This document shows, piece by piece, positions 7,476-15,006 of a DNA stretch of 64,000 nucleotides (position 1 is the first letter of the stretch; the number at the start of each line of letters is the position of its first letter). A model generated the notes under the pieces. That model saw only the letters and a program-made list of their open reading frames with translations. It made no database searches and was not told the origin of the DNA. The position numbers and the translations under genes were made by a program. This stretch comes from Lentzea terrae (GTDB lineage Bacteria; Actinomycetota; Actinomycetes; Mycobacteriales; Pseudonocardiaceae): positions 129,652 through 193,651 of the forward strand of contig NZ_QFWW01000034.1 of the NCBI RefSeq assembly GCF_003265345.1, read 5' to 3'.

Positions 7476-9143
7476 CAGGAACTCGAAGTCGCAGCCCTCG
7501 TTGGCCTGCGTGATGTGCTCGTAGTACAACGCGCCGTACCCGCGTTCGAACTTCGGCGGCGGCGCGATCCACTCGGCTCGACGCCGTGCCATCTCCTCGT
7601 CGGAGATCTCCACGCGCAGCACGCGCGCCTCGACGTCCAGCGTCACGAGGTCGCCGTCCTGCACCAGCGCCAGCGGCCCACCGACGTGCGCCTCCGGTGC
7701 CACGTGCAGAACGCAAGCGCCGTAAGAAGTTCCGCTCATCCGCGCGTCTGACACGCGCACCATGTCCCGGACGCCTTCTTTCAAGAGCTTGTCCGGGATC
7801 GGCAGCATCCCGTATTCCGGCATGCCGGGCCCGCCCTTGGGGCCACCACCGGCCAGCACGATCACCGAATCCTTCGTCACGTCCAGCGAAGGCGAGTTGA
7901 TGCGTGCCTGCAAATCCTGGTAGCCGTGGAAAACCACGGCGGGCCCGGTGTGCTTCCACAGCAAAGGATCAGCCGCCACGTACTTGATCACCGCACCGTC
8001 CGGCGCCAAGTTGCCGCGCAGCACCGCCAATCCACCTTCCGGCGAGATCGGGTCGTCGACTGACCGGATCACCGAGGAGTCGTACACCTCGGCACCGTCG
8101 AGATCCTCGCCGAACGTCCGCCCCGTCACCGTGATCCGCTTGAGGTGCAACGAATCCCGCAACCGTGACAGCAACCCGCGCAGCCCGCCCGCGTAGTAGA
8201 AGTCCTCCATCAGACAGGAGCCTGCAGGCTGAACCGAGGCCAGCACCGGCACTTCCCGCGACAACCGGTCGAAGTCGTCCAGGGACAACGGAATCTGCGA
8301 CCGGCCGGCCATCGCGATCAGGTGGATGTACGAGTTCGTCGAGCCGCCCAACGCCAGCACGGTCCGGATCGCGTCCTCGTACGCATCAGCCGACAACACA
8401 TCACCGATGGTCAGACCCTCGCGAACCATCTCCACGACTCGCATGCCCGAAGTCGCGGCCATCCGGTAGTGCGCCGAGTCCACAGCTGGAATCGACGACG
8501 CCCCAGGCAAAGTGAGGCCGAGCGCCTCAGCGGCGGCCGTCATCGTCGACGCCGTGCCCATCGTCATGCACGTGCCAGGGGAACGGGCCAGCCCGGACTG
8601 GATCTCCGCCCAGTCCGCAGAAGAGATCGTCCCCGCGCGCTTCTCGTCCCAGAACCGCCACATGTCGGTGCCGGACGCGAGCTTCTCGCCACGCCAGTTG
8701 CCGCGCAGCATCGGTCCGGCAGGCACGAAAACCGTTGGCAGCCCAGCCGAAGCCGCGCCCATCAGCAGTGCGGGCGTGGTCTTGTCACAGCCACCCATCA
8801 GCACGCAGCCGTCGACCGGGTACGACCGGAGGATCTCCTCGGTCTCCATCGACAGCATGTTCCGGTACAGCATGGGCGTCGGCTTCTGGTACGTCTCCGA
8901 CAGCGTGGAGACCGGGAACTCCAGCGGATATCCGCCCGCTTCCCAGACACCGCGCTCGACCTGCTTCGCGCGCTCGCGCAAGTGCATGTGGCACGGGTTG
9001 ATGCCGCTCCACGTGTTCAGGATCGCGATCACGGGCTTGCCGAGGTGTTCGGCGGGGTTCATGCCCAGCTGACGCATGCGGGCGTTGTGCGAGAACGCCC
9101 GCAGTCCCTCGCCGTCGAACCACTCCGCGCTGCGCAGGGTCAC
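7437..9143 (-). CDS. IlvD/Edd-family sugar-acid dehydratase
   Basis: A 568-residue Fe-S dehydratase. MGGCDKTTPALLMGAASAGL is the cluster-cysteine motif, and MTMGTASTM and LALGGSTNSYIHL are further family signatures. The sequence fits the aldonic-acid branch (arabonate/xylonate/gluconate dehydratases) better than dihydroxyacid dehydratase. The start is set at GTG 9143, giving a GTGA overlap with the upstream dapA-like stop and GGAG 6 bases upstream; GTG 9155 is the alternative. With the DapA-family enzyme it would convert a sugar acid to a 2-keto-3-deoxy acid and onward. Confidence 0.88.
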   Translation of the reverse strand: MTLRSAEWFDGEGLRAFSHNARMRQLGMNPAEHLGKPVIAILNTWSGINPCHMHLRERAKQVERGVWEAGGYPLEFPVSTLSETYQKPTPMLYRNMLSMETEEILRSYPVDGCVLMGGCDKTTPALLMGAASAGLPTVFVPAGPMLRGNWRGEKLASGTDMWRFWDEKRAGTISSADWAEIQSGLARSPGTCMTMGTASTMTAAAEALGLTLPGASSIPAVDSAHYRMAATSGMRVVEMVREGLTIGDVLSADAYEDAIRTVLALGGSTNSYIHLIAMAGRSQIPLSLDDFDRLSREVPVLASVQPAGSCLMEDFYYAGGLRGLLSRLRDSLHLKRITVTGRTFGEDLDGAEVYDSSVIRSVDDPISPEGGLAVLRGNLAPDGAVIKYVAADPLLWKHTGPAVVFHGYQDLQARINSPSLDVTKDSVIVLAGGGPKGGPGMPEYGMLPIPDKLLKEGVRDMVRVSDARMSGTSYGACVLHVAPEAHVGGPLALVQDGDLVTLDVEARVLRVEISDEEMARRRAEWIAPPPKFERGYGALYYEHITQANEGCDFEFLSRPGVNPEPNAH

Positions 9144-10045
9144 AGCATGCTCCACGAGTTCAGCAGCACACCGACAGCCGACCGGTCGGCCTCACTCAGC
9201 ACGCTGGCGGGCGGCCGCACGTCCCGGCGGCACAACCCGAGCTGTGCCAACGCTTCCTTCACCACCGACACGTTGTTCGCCGACTCGTTCGCCGCCCGGA
9301 GCTCCTCGAACTTCCGGATGAACTCCCAGAACTCCGTCGCCGCACCGAACTCGCCGACCTTCAGCGCGTTGAACATCCGCACCGACAGCTGGGGCGCCAC
9401 GTTCGCGAGCCCGGACGTGAATCCCGTTGCCCCGACGGCGAAGTAGCCCGGCGCCGACAGCTCGGCCAGCCCGGCGACCCACGTCAGCCGGTCAAGCCCG
9501 GCATCCCGCGCGACCGTGGCGAAGCGAACCGGGTCCGGCACCGCGTACTTGACGCCCACGACGTTCGGGCAGTCGTCCGCCAGTGCGGCGATCTGCGCGC
9601 CACCGATCCGCGGGTTCCGCACGTAGAGGATCACGCTCAGCTCGGGTACCGCAGAAGCGATCGTGCGGTGGTAGTCGACCCACCCGTCCAGCGACACGTA
9701 CGGGTGCACCGGCTGGTGGATCATGATGCCCTGCGCCCCGGCCCGGTCGGCGAACCGAGCGGCCGCGACGGCGGTCCCGAGATCATGGCCGACCCCTGCA
9801 ACGATCGCGGCGCGGTCCCCGACCGTGTCGACCGTGATCTTCAGCGCGCGTTCGGTCTCGGCGGCGGACAGCGTGTAGAACTCGCTGGTGTTGCCGTTCG
9901 GCGTGACGACCGAGACGCCGCCCTCCACCATCCGGTCCACGATCGCGGCGTAGTTCTTCTCGTCGATCGCGCCGTCGGCGTCGAACGGCGTGACGGTGAT
10001 CGCCACGACGGAGGCGAGCTGCTCGGACAGGTCATCGAACGCCAT
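9140..10045 (-). CDS. DapA-family aldolase/dehydratase
   Basis: A 301-residue TIM-barrel Schiff-base enzyme. Lys166 in VVGVKYAVPD is the imine-forming residue and Tyr141 in ILYVRNP is its partner. The substrate loop reads NGNTSEFYTLS rather than the GTTGE of true dihydrodipicolinate synthase, so a 2-keto-3-deoxy sugar-acid aldolase or dehydratase is more likely. It overlaps gntR upstream by 14 bases and ilvD downstream by 4, forming a three-gene operon. The exact sugar is not determinable. Confidence 0.86.
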   Translation of the reverse strand: MAFDDLSEQLASVVAITVTPFDADGAIDEKNYAAIVDRMVEGGVSVVTPNGNTSEFYTLSAAETERALKITVDTVGDRAAIVAGVGHDLGTAVAAARFADRAGAQGIMIHQPVHPYVSLDGWVDYHRTIASAVPELSVILYVRNPRIGGAQIAALADDCPNVVGVKYAVPDPVRFATVARDAGLDRLTWVAGLAELSAPGYFAVGATGFTSGLANVAPQLSVRMFNALKVGEFGAATEFWEFIRKFEELRAANESANNVSVVKEALAQLGLCRRDVRPPASVLSEADRSAVGVLLNSWSML

Positions 10046-10679
10046 CGGGAAGCTCCTCGACTACTCGGTCGGCGAAGGTCTGGATGTGGCGGCGGAGCAG
10101 CTCGAACGCGAGGTCGGCTTGGCGTTCCAGCGCGGCGGCGAGGATCGCGTGGTGCTCCGCGGCCTCCTCGTCCCAGGTAGGGCAGATGCCCCAGCCGGCG
10201 ACGGTGATCAGCGCGGCCTGGTCGCGCAGGCCGTCCAGGATCTCGACCAGCAACGGGTTGCCGCACCCGGCGTAGAGCGCGCGGTGGAAGCGGCGGTTGG
10301 CCAGCGAGCGTTGCGCCAGGTCGGAGACGTCCTGGAGAGCCAGCGCGGCGTCCTCGAACGAAGCCCCGAGCTGGATCGAGCGCCGCAATGCCTCGGGTTC
10401 CATCAGCATGCGCACGTCGTAGACCGAGTCGGCCATGGCGGCGTCGACCGTGCGGACCGCGGCTCCCTTGTACGGGCTCATCACGACGAGCCCCGACCCG
10501 GCGAGCGTCTTCAAAGCCTCGCGCACCGGCGTCTTGGAGACGTTCAACGCGGCCGCGAGATCTGTTTCCACGAGCGCCTGACCGGGCTTCAGCTTTCCGT
10601 TGAGAATCGCTTCTTTGATCGATTCCAGAACGAAGTCGGTACGCGACGCGGGAGGCGCTTCCACCCGGTCATACATCAT
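10032..10679 (-). CDS. GntR/FCD-family regulator of the sugar-acid operon
   Basis: A 215-residue protein with a winged helix (VLESIKEAILNGKLKPGQAL, then LNVSKTPVREALKTLAGSGLV) and a C-terminal FCD ligand domain (YDVRMLMEPEALR, FHRALYAGCGNPLL, EHHAILAAALERQAD) carrying the metal-binding His/Asp pattern. It is the first gene of the operon with dapA- and ilvD-like genes, so it likely senses the sugar acid or its keto-deoxy product and autoregulates. The ATG lies only 7 bases from a -10 box, suggesting a leaderless mRNA. Confidence 0.92.
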   Translation of the reverse strand: MMYDRVEAPPASRTDFVLESIKEAILNGKLKPGQALVETDLAAALNVSKTPVREALKTLAGSGLVVMSPYKGAAVRTVDAAMADSVYDVRMLMEPEALRRSIQLGASFEDAALALQDVSDLAQRSLANRRFHRALYAGCGNPLLVEILDGLRDQAALITVAGWGICPTWDEEAAEHHAILAAALERQADLAFELLRRHIQTFADRVVEELPDGVR

Positions 10680-10686
10680 ATACGAG

Positions 10687-10716
10687 ACCCTAGGAGCTGG
10701 CGGAGGCCCAGGTCAA
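10687..10716 (-). promoter_or_regulatory. Promoter of the gntR operon (leaderless)
   Basis: Reading the minus strand: TTGACC (10711-10716), an 18-base spacer, TAGGGT (10687-10692), then 7 bases to the ATG at 10679. No Shine-Dalgarno is present, so transcription probably starts at or next to the ATG. Confidence 0.65.
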
Positions 10717-10755
10717 GCGTCTCGTGTGGGCTGCACAACTGCCCTGTATCTGCGT

Positions 10756-10783
10756 TGAACCAACTTCCTCGCGGGCTCGTTTT
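10756..10783 (+). promoter_or_regulatory. SigL-type ECF promoter ahead of decayed anti-sigma gene
   Basis: TGAACC (10756-10761), a 16-base spacer, then CGTTTT (10778-10783). It has the same -35 and spacing as the promoter of the intact ECF sigma operon at 12524-12551. It faces the decayed anti-sigma copy and a short frame starting ATG 10829 (27 codons, good AAGGAG site). Confidence 0.55.
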
Positions 10784-10879
10784 GAAGGTGTCGGTCACCG
10801 CAACTGCGCGGGACTGGAAGAAGGAGAAATGAGTGAGTCGTTCCGCGTAACCGTGTCCATTGCCGCGTCCGCCAGCGCA

Positions 10880-11432
10880 TGGCACCGAACGTCCTGGGCA
10901 CCAACGAGTTGAACGAGATCGACACATGCTGATGGAAGAACTGCCACCGGAGGCCGCACTCGACGGCGCTCCGCGCGACGCGGACCACCTGCTGCAGCGC
11001 ACGCTGGGCACGGTCCGCGCCGAGAGACACCAGGCCGTGCGACGCCGAGGGCGCGTCACGGCCCTGACATCGACCTTCGTGGTCGCCGGCGTGCTCGCTG
11101 GAGGCGTCTGGCTCGGCCAGGGCCTGGGCGTCGGTGGCACGGACGTTGCCGCGGTTCTGCAGGGGACCTCGGCCGCTGGGGCGCACCTGGCCGTGAAGGT
11201 CACGGACACCGAGGGCGGCCTGCGCCTGGTCGCCACCGTCGACGGCATGCAGGACGGGGAAGCCTGCTGGCTGGTCGTGCACACGAAGGACGGCCGCACC
11301 TTCACCGCCGGCTCCTGGCGGGCGCACGCCGGTGAGGTGACGCTGGCCGGGTCCGCGATGGTGCGGTCAGGAGACGTGGCCGGCGTCAGCGTCGTGAACC
11401 ACGATCACCAGCCGCTGGTGACCGCGAACTAA
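10880..11432 (+). pseudogene. Decayed paralogue of the zinc anti-sigma factor
   Basis: From ATG 10926 an open frame gives about 168 residues. It aligns along its length with the C-terminal two thirds of the anti-sigma factor at 13162: ELPPEAALDGAP versus EVPPEAMLDGPP, then DHLLQRTLGTVRAER, one transmembrane helix, and an extracytoplasmic domain. The zinc-finger region HxxxCxxC is missing. A different frame just upstream (from 10880) encodes VLGTNELNEIDTC, which matches VLGAMDEQEVREMDEHLASC of the intact copy and then hits a stop. The N-terminus therefore survives in another frame and the finger was deleted. ATG 10926 has only a weak ribosome site. A shortened protein could still be made. Confidence 0.65.
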
Positions 11433-11433
11433 T

Positions 11434-11490
11434 GCTCGATGAACGGTGCTTTTGTCCACGTCAGGTGTACAAAAGCGCCGTTCATCGAGC
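11434..11490. repeat. Palindromic repeat element, copy 1
   Basis: A near-perfect 57-base inverted repeat with 26-base arms around a 5-base loop, starting 1 base after the TAA at 11430-11432. Its 49-base core (22-base arms) is the same as copy 2 at 60663-60717 apart from a few changes. T runs lie inside the stem rather than after it. It may act as a terminator but is also a dispersed repeat. Confidence 0.85.
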
Positions 11491-11550
11491 AACGGTGAAT
11501 GTTCGAAGTGAGACATTGGGCTGTTGTCTTGATGGCGTGCTTGGCAAGCT

Positions 11551-12480
11551 GTGGCCGTGGCCCCGAACAAACCGATGACCCTCGCAGTCGCGGCGGTCGC
11601 GGTCATCGTCCTCGTGGCCTCCGGCGTCCTCCTGTGCGGGAAATCCAGCGCTGACCAGTACGTGAGCGACCTCGACCAGGTGCAGACCGAGCCGCAGACG
11701 CCCAACTTCGTCATTCAATGCGGCACCAACGAAGAGCGGCACCTCAACGCGGACAACCCCGTCGTCTCGCCCGGCATCCCGTTCGGCGCCCACCACACAC
11801 ACGAGTACGTGGGCAACAAGTCGGCCGATGCGAAGTCGACGAACGCCTCTCTTGAAGCCGCGCCCAGCACGTGTGAGAAGGACGACCGCTCCACCTATTA
11901 CTGGCCGGTGTTGCGCCTTACTGACGGCACGGGCCACGACGCGCACGCCGAGGGCGGTGGCCTGCACGGCAACACCGGCCAGGTGCTCAAGCCGACGAGC
12001 GTGGAGATCCGGTACGAGGGCAGCCCGGTGAGCAACGTGCTGCCGATGCCGCGGTTTCTGCGCATGATCACCGGCGATCCGATGGCGTTCACCAACAACT
12101 ACGGCCCAAACACCAGGGCCAAGTGGGGCTGTGCGAACCAGCCGGGCCGGTACACCAGCAGGTACCCGCTGTGTGGGAGCGCGACCACGCTGCGTACCTA
12201 CGAGTTCGCCAGCTGCTGGGACGGCAACAACACCGACAGCGCGTCGCACCGCACGCACGTGGTGTTCCCGCTCGCGGGTGGTGCGTGCCCCGCGAAGACG
12301 TTCCCGATCCCGCGGTTGCGCATCACGGTCGGCTACGACATCCCGGCGGGGCGCCCGTTCGCCATCGACAGCTTCCCCGAGGAGCTGCGCGATCCGGCGA
12401 CCGACCACGCCATGTTCATCAACGTGCTGCCGGAGCCGTTGATGAACGCGCTGGTCGGGCACCTCAACCGGTCGCGGTGA
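11551..12480 (+). CDS. DUF1996 secreted/membrane-anchored protein
   Basis: A 309-residue protein with an N-terminal hydrophobic segment (about residues 8-28, LAVAAVAVIVLVASGVLLCG) acting as signal anchor or lipoprotein-like signal. The rest is a DUF1996 domain: FVIQCGTNEERHLNADNPVV, FGAHHTHEYVGN, later GCANQPGRYTSRYPLCGS and a Cys-rich FASCWDGNN block. This domain occurs in fungal and actinobacterial extracellular proteins with no firm biochemical role. GTG 11551 is the only reasonable start, with a poor ribosome site. It sits between a dispersed repeat and the ECF sigma operon. Confidence 0.8.
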   Translation: MAVAPNKPMTLAVAAVAVIVLVASGVLLCGKSSADQYVSDLDQVQTEPQTPNFVIQCGTNEERHLNADNPVVSPGIPFGAHHTHEYVGNKSADAKSTNASLEAAPSTCEKDDRSTYYWPVLRLTDGTGHDAHAEGGGLHGNTGQVLKPTSVEIRYEGSPVSNVLPMPRFLRMITGDPMAFTNNYGPNTRAKWGCANQPGRYTSRYPLCGSATTLRTYEFASCWDGNNTDSASHRTHVVFPLAGGACPAKTFPIPRLRITVGYDIPAGRPFAIDSFPEELRDPATDHAMFINVLPEPLMNALVGHLNRSR

Positions 12481-12523
12481 CGCCACAGCACTAGCATTCG
12501 CCTCAATCTTTTGAAACCTCGTT

Positions 12524-12551
12524 TGAACCGAAGCCCGCCGTTGCTCGTGTG
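12524..12551 (+). promoter_or_regulatory. ECF (SigL-type) autoregulatory promoter
   Basis: TGAACC (12524-12529), 16 bases, CGTGTG (12546-12551), about 63 bases before the sigma factor ATG. This matches the mycobacterial SigL consensus TGAACC-N16-17-CGT and suggests autoregulation. Confidence 0.7.
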
Positions 12552-12613
12552 TCGGCTGAGGTCTTGAACAGAACGCCCGCAAGAGGTGTTCGCGGGCGGG
12601 GAGGAGTGGGTGG

Positions 12614-13165
12614 ATGGCGGCTTTGTTCTCCCGCAAACGGGAGACCGCGGCCGACGAGGCACTGATCCGGTCGCTCTACGAGGAGCACGGTCGGGCGCTG
12701 CTGGCGTACGCGACGCGGCTGACCGGCGATCGGGCGGCTGCCGAGGACGTGGTCCAGGAGACCCTCGTCCGAGCGTGGCGCCATCCCGACGCCCTCGTGA
12801 ACGGCAAGGGATCGGTGCGCGGCTGGTTGTTGACCGTGGCGCGCAACATCGTCACCGACCGGGTGCGGGCCAAGGCGGCGCGCCCGCAGGAGGTGGCCGA
12901 GTCTCCGGCGACGCCACCGATCGAGCGCGACCACGCCGACCAGGTGGTCGACTCGGTCGTGGTGCTGGAGGCGTTGGACAGGTTGTCCTCCGACCACCGC
13001 GACGTGCTGATGGAGATCTACTTCCGCGGCCGCAGCGTGACGGAGGCGGCAGAAGCGCTCGGGGTACCACCGGGCACGGTTAAATCAAGATCGTATTACG
13101 CGTTGCGAGCCCTGAGAGAGACGTTCGTCGGTCAACAGGTCGCACTGAAGGGGGTGGCCGGATGA
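12614..13165 (+). CDS. sigL: ECF sigma factor (SigL-like)
   Basis: A 183-residue group 4 sigma factor. Sigma region 2 is YEEHGRALLAYATRLTGDRA, then AEDVVQETLVRAWRHPD and VRGWLLTVARNIVTDRVR. Region 4 is VVLEALDRLSSDHRDVLMEI, then GRSVTEAAEALGVPPGTVKS. It overlaps its anti-sigma gene by ATGA. Locus structure, the zinc anti-sigma partner and the TGAACC/CGT promoter resemble mycobacterial sigL-rslA; the symbol is by this analogy. Codons for TVKSRSYY near the end (GTT AAA TCA AGA TCG TAT TAC) are unusually AT-rich for this genome. Confidence 0.88.
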   Translation: MAALFSRKRETAADEALIRSLYEEHGRALLAYATRLTGDRAAAEDVVQETLVRAWRHPDALVNGKGSVRGWLLTVARNIVTDRVRAKAARPQEVAESPATPPIERDHADQVVDSVVVLEALDRLSSDHRDVLMEIYFRGRSVTEAAEALGVPPGTVKSRSYYALRALRETFVGQQVALKGVAG

Positions 13166-13872
13166 CCACGCAGCACGACCCGCAGCTGCTCGGTGCCTAC
13201 GTTCTCGGAGCGATGGACGAGCAGGAGGTGCGCGAGATGGACGAGCACTTGGCGTCCTGCCCCGACTGCACGCGTGAGCTCGAGGACCTCCGCGCGATGG
13301 AGGCCTACCTCGGCGAAGTGCCGCCGGAGGCCATGCTCGACGGGCCACCAGAAGGCGGCGATCTGTTGTTGCAGCGCACGCTTCGCCAGGTGCGTTCGGA
13401 ACGAGGCGGCGTCGCGCGACGTCGCCAGTTCGCGTTGGGTGCCGCGGCAGCCGTTGTCGCAGCGCTGGTGCTGGGTGCCGGCGTCTTCGTCGGTAAGGCC
13501 ACCTCACCGGACAACATCGGGGCGGCACCCCCGCCGACCACGACGGCCCCGGACCCGACGGGAACGAAGCTCGCCACGTTCACCGACCCGGTGACCAAGG
13601 CGTCGATGACCGTCAAGGTCGTCCCCGCCGCGGGCTGGGTGCGCACGAACATGTCGATCAACGGCATCCCCGAGGGCGAGAAGTGCCGGATCTTCGTGGT
13701 CGCGAAGGACGGCAGCCGTCAGGAGGCGGGTTCCTGGGTGGTGTCCAAGAAGGGCGCCGCCGAGGGCACGAACCTGGACGGTTCCGCGTTGGTGGCTCCC
13801 AACGACGTCAAGTCGGTGGTGGTCGAGAACTTCGCGGGCAAGAAGTTCGTCGAGGTGCCGGTCCAAGCCTGA
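13162..13872 (+). CDS. Zinc-binding transmembrane anti-sigma factor (RslA/RskA type)
   Basis: A 236-residue protein. The N-terminal ZAS domain (residues 1-50) has DEHLASCPDC, i.e. HxxxCxxC, which binds zinc and holds the sigma factor. A basic stretch (ARRRQF) precedes one transmembrane helix (about residues 92-112), a Pro/Thr linker and an extracytoplasmic RskA-like C-terminal domain ending WVVSKKGAAEG, then ALVAPNDVKSVVVENFAG. It is translationally coupled to the sigma gene by a 4-base overlap. A signal outside the membrane, possibly oxidation of the zinc cysteines, would release the sigma factor; that is family knowledge. A truncated paralogue lies at 10926-11432. Confidence 0.9.
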   Translation: MTTQHDPQLLGAYVLGAMDEQEVREMDEHLASCPDCTRELEDLRAMEAYLGEVPPEAMLDGPPEGGDLLLQRTLRQVRSERGGVARRRQFALGAAAAVVAALVLGAGVFVGKATSPDNIGAAPPPTTTAPDPTGTKLATFTDPVTKASMTVKVVPAAGWVRTNMSINGIPEGEKCRIFVVAKDGSRQEAGSWVVSKKGAAEGTNLDGSALVAPNDVKSVVVENFAGKKFVEVPVQA

Positions 13873-13891
13873 CCGAGGGGTTGGAAATGGA

Positions 13892-13930
13892 GGCGGCGGT
13901 GACGTCCCGCTGTGGGACGCCACCGCCGCC
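13892..13930. terminator. Long hairpin between convergent genes
   Basis: A 17-bp stem (13892-13908 with 13914-13930, one mismatch) and a 5-base loop, placed between the anti-sigma stop and the stop of the convergent oxidoreductase gene. Confidence 0.8.
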
Positions 13931-13982
13931 GCCGACGTGGCCAGGATGCGCGGTGTTCTCCCGCCACGTCGCTCCCCCGGTG

Positions 13983-14927
13983 TTATGGCTTGAGCACCAC
14001 TTTCCCCACGGTGGCGCGCGATTCCAGCGCCTCGTGCGCCAGCGCGGCGTCCTTCAGTGCGAACGGCGGGTTCACCAACGGCACGAACCGCCCGCTCGCC
14101 AGCCCCGCCATCGACTCGTCCTCCAACACCCGCAGCCCGCGCCGCATCAGCCCGGGCCCGAGCGCGACGGTCGCGGTGAGGCTGTTGGCCCACAACGCTT
14201 CCGTGCTGATCTGCGTCATCTCCCCGGACGCCCAGCCGTAGATGATCTGCCGCCCGCCCACGCCCAGCGTCTTGAGTGCCGCCGCACCGACCTCGCCCCC
14301 GACGCCGTCGAGCACCACGGTCATGTCCTTGACGCCGTCCGCCCAGTCCGGCCGGGTGTAGTCGATGGCGGCGTCGGCGCCGTTGTCCATGACGTGGTCG
14401 AGCTTCTCGCCGCCCGCGAGGCCGATGACCTGCGCGCCGACGTTGCGCGCCTCCTGCACGAACAACGCGCCCATGCCGCCCGCCGCCGACGTCACGAGCA
14501 CCACGTCGTCCTTGGTCAGCTTCGCGGCGTGGAGGACTCCGACGACCGTGCGGCCGGTGCCGATCATCGCCACCGCCGCCTCGAACGACACGTCGTCGGG
14601 CAACGCGTGCAGTGCGGACACGTTGGCGACGGCGAGCTCCGCGTAGCCGCCGTTGGCCTGGCCGAGGTGGGCGGTGACGCGGCGGCCCAGCCAGTCGGGC
14701 GAGACGTCGTCGCCGAGGGCCGTGACGACGCCGGCCACCTCGCGGCCCGGCGTCATGGGGAAGTCGACGGGGCCGAAGCCGCCCTTGCGGATCGTGGTGT
14801 CGACGAGGTGGACACCGGCGGCGGCCACGGTGATGCGCACCTGGCCCGCCGCGGGCTCCGGGTCGGACACCTCCTCGAAGAGCAGGTTCGACGCCGGACC
14901 GAACTCGTACTGCCGAATCGCGAACAT
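13983..14927 (-). CDS. Zinc-type quinone oxidoreductase (MDR superfamily)
   Basis: A 314-residue NADPH-dependent medium-chain dehydrogenase. The N-terminal GroES-like part has FPMTPGREVAGVVTALGDDV and the Rossmann part has VLVTSAAGGMGALFVQEARN, the AxGGVG-type nucleotide loop. The zinc-ligand cysteines of alcohol dehydrogenases are absent, so it belongs to the quinone oxidoreductase group. The start is ATG 14927 (MFAIRQYEFG). On the minus strand TAGCGT lies 7 bases before it with TTGACC further up, so the transcript may be leaderless. It is divergent from the acylase gene. Confidence 0.87.
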   Translation of the reverse strand: MFAIRQYEFGPASNLLFEEVSDPEPAAGQVRITVAAAGVHLVDTTIRKGGFGPVDFPMTPGREVAGVVTALGDDVSPDWLGRRVTAHLGQANGGYAELAVANVSALHALPDDVSFEAAVAMIGTGRTVVGVLHAAKLTKDDVVLVTSAAGGMGALFVQEARNVGAQVIGLAGGEKLDHVMDNGADAAIDYTRPDWADGVKDMTVVLDGVGGEVGAAALKTLGVGGRQIIYGWASGEMTQISTEALWANSLTATVALGPGLMRRGLRVLEDESMAGLASGRFVPLVNPPFALKDAALAHEALESRATVGKVVLKP

Positions 14928-15006
14928 GCCGGCGACGCTATGAGCTCGACCTAGCTGGAGGTCAACAGGTGGCCTGTTATGACACGAGTGTGCTAAAAAC
15001 GGTGAT

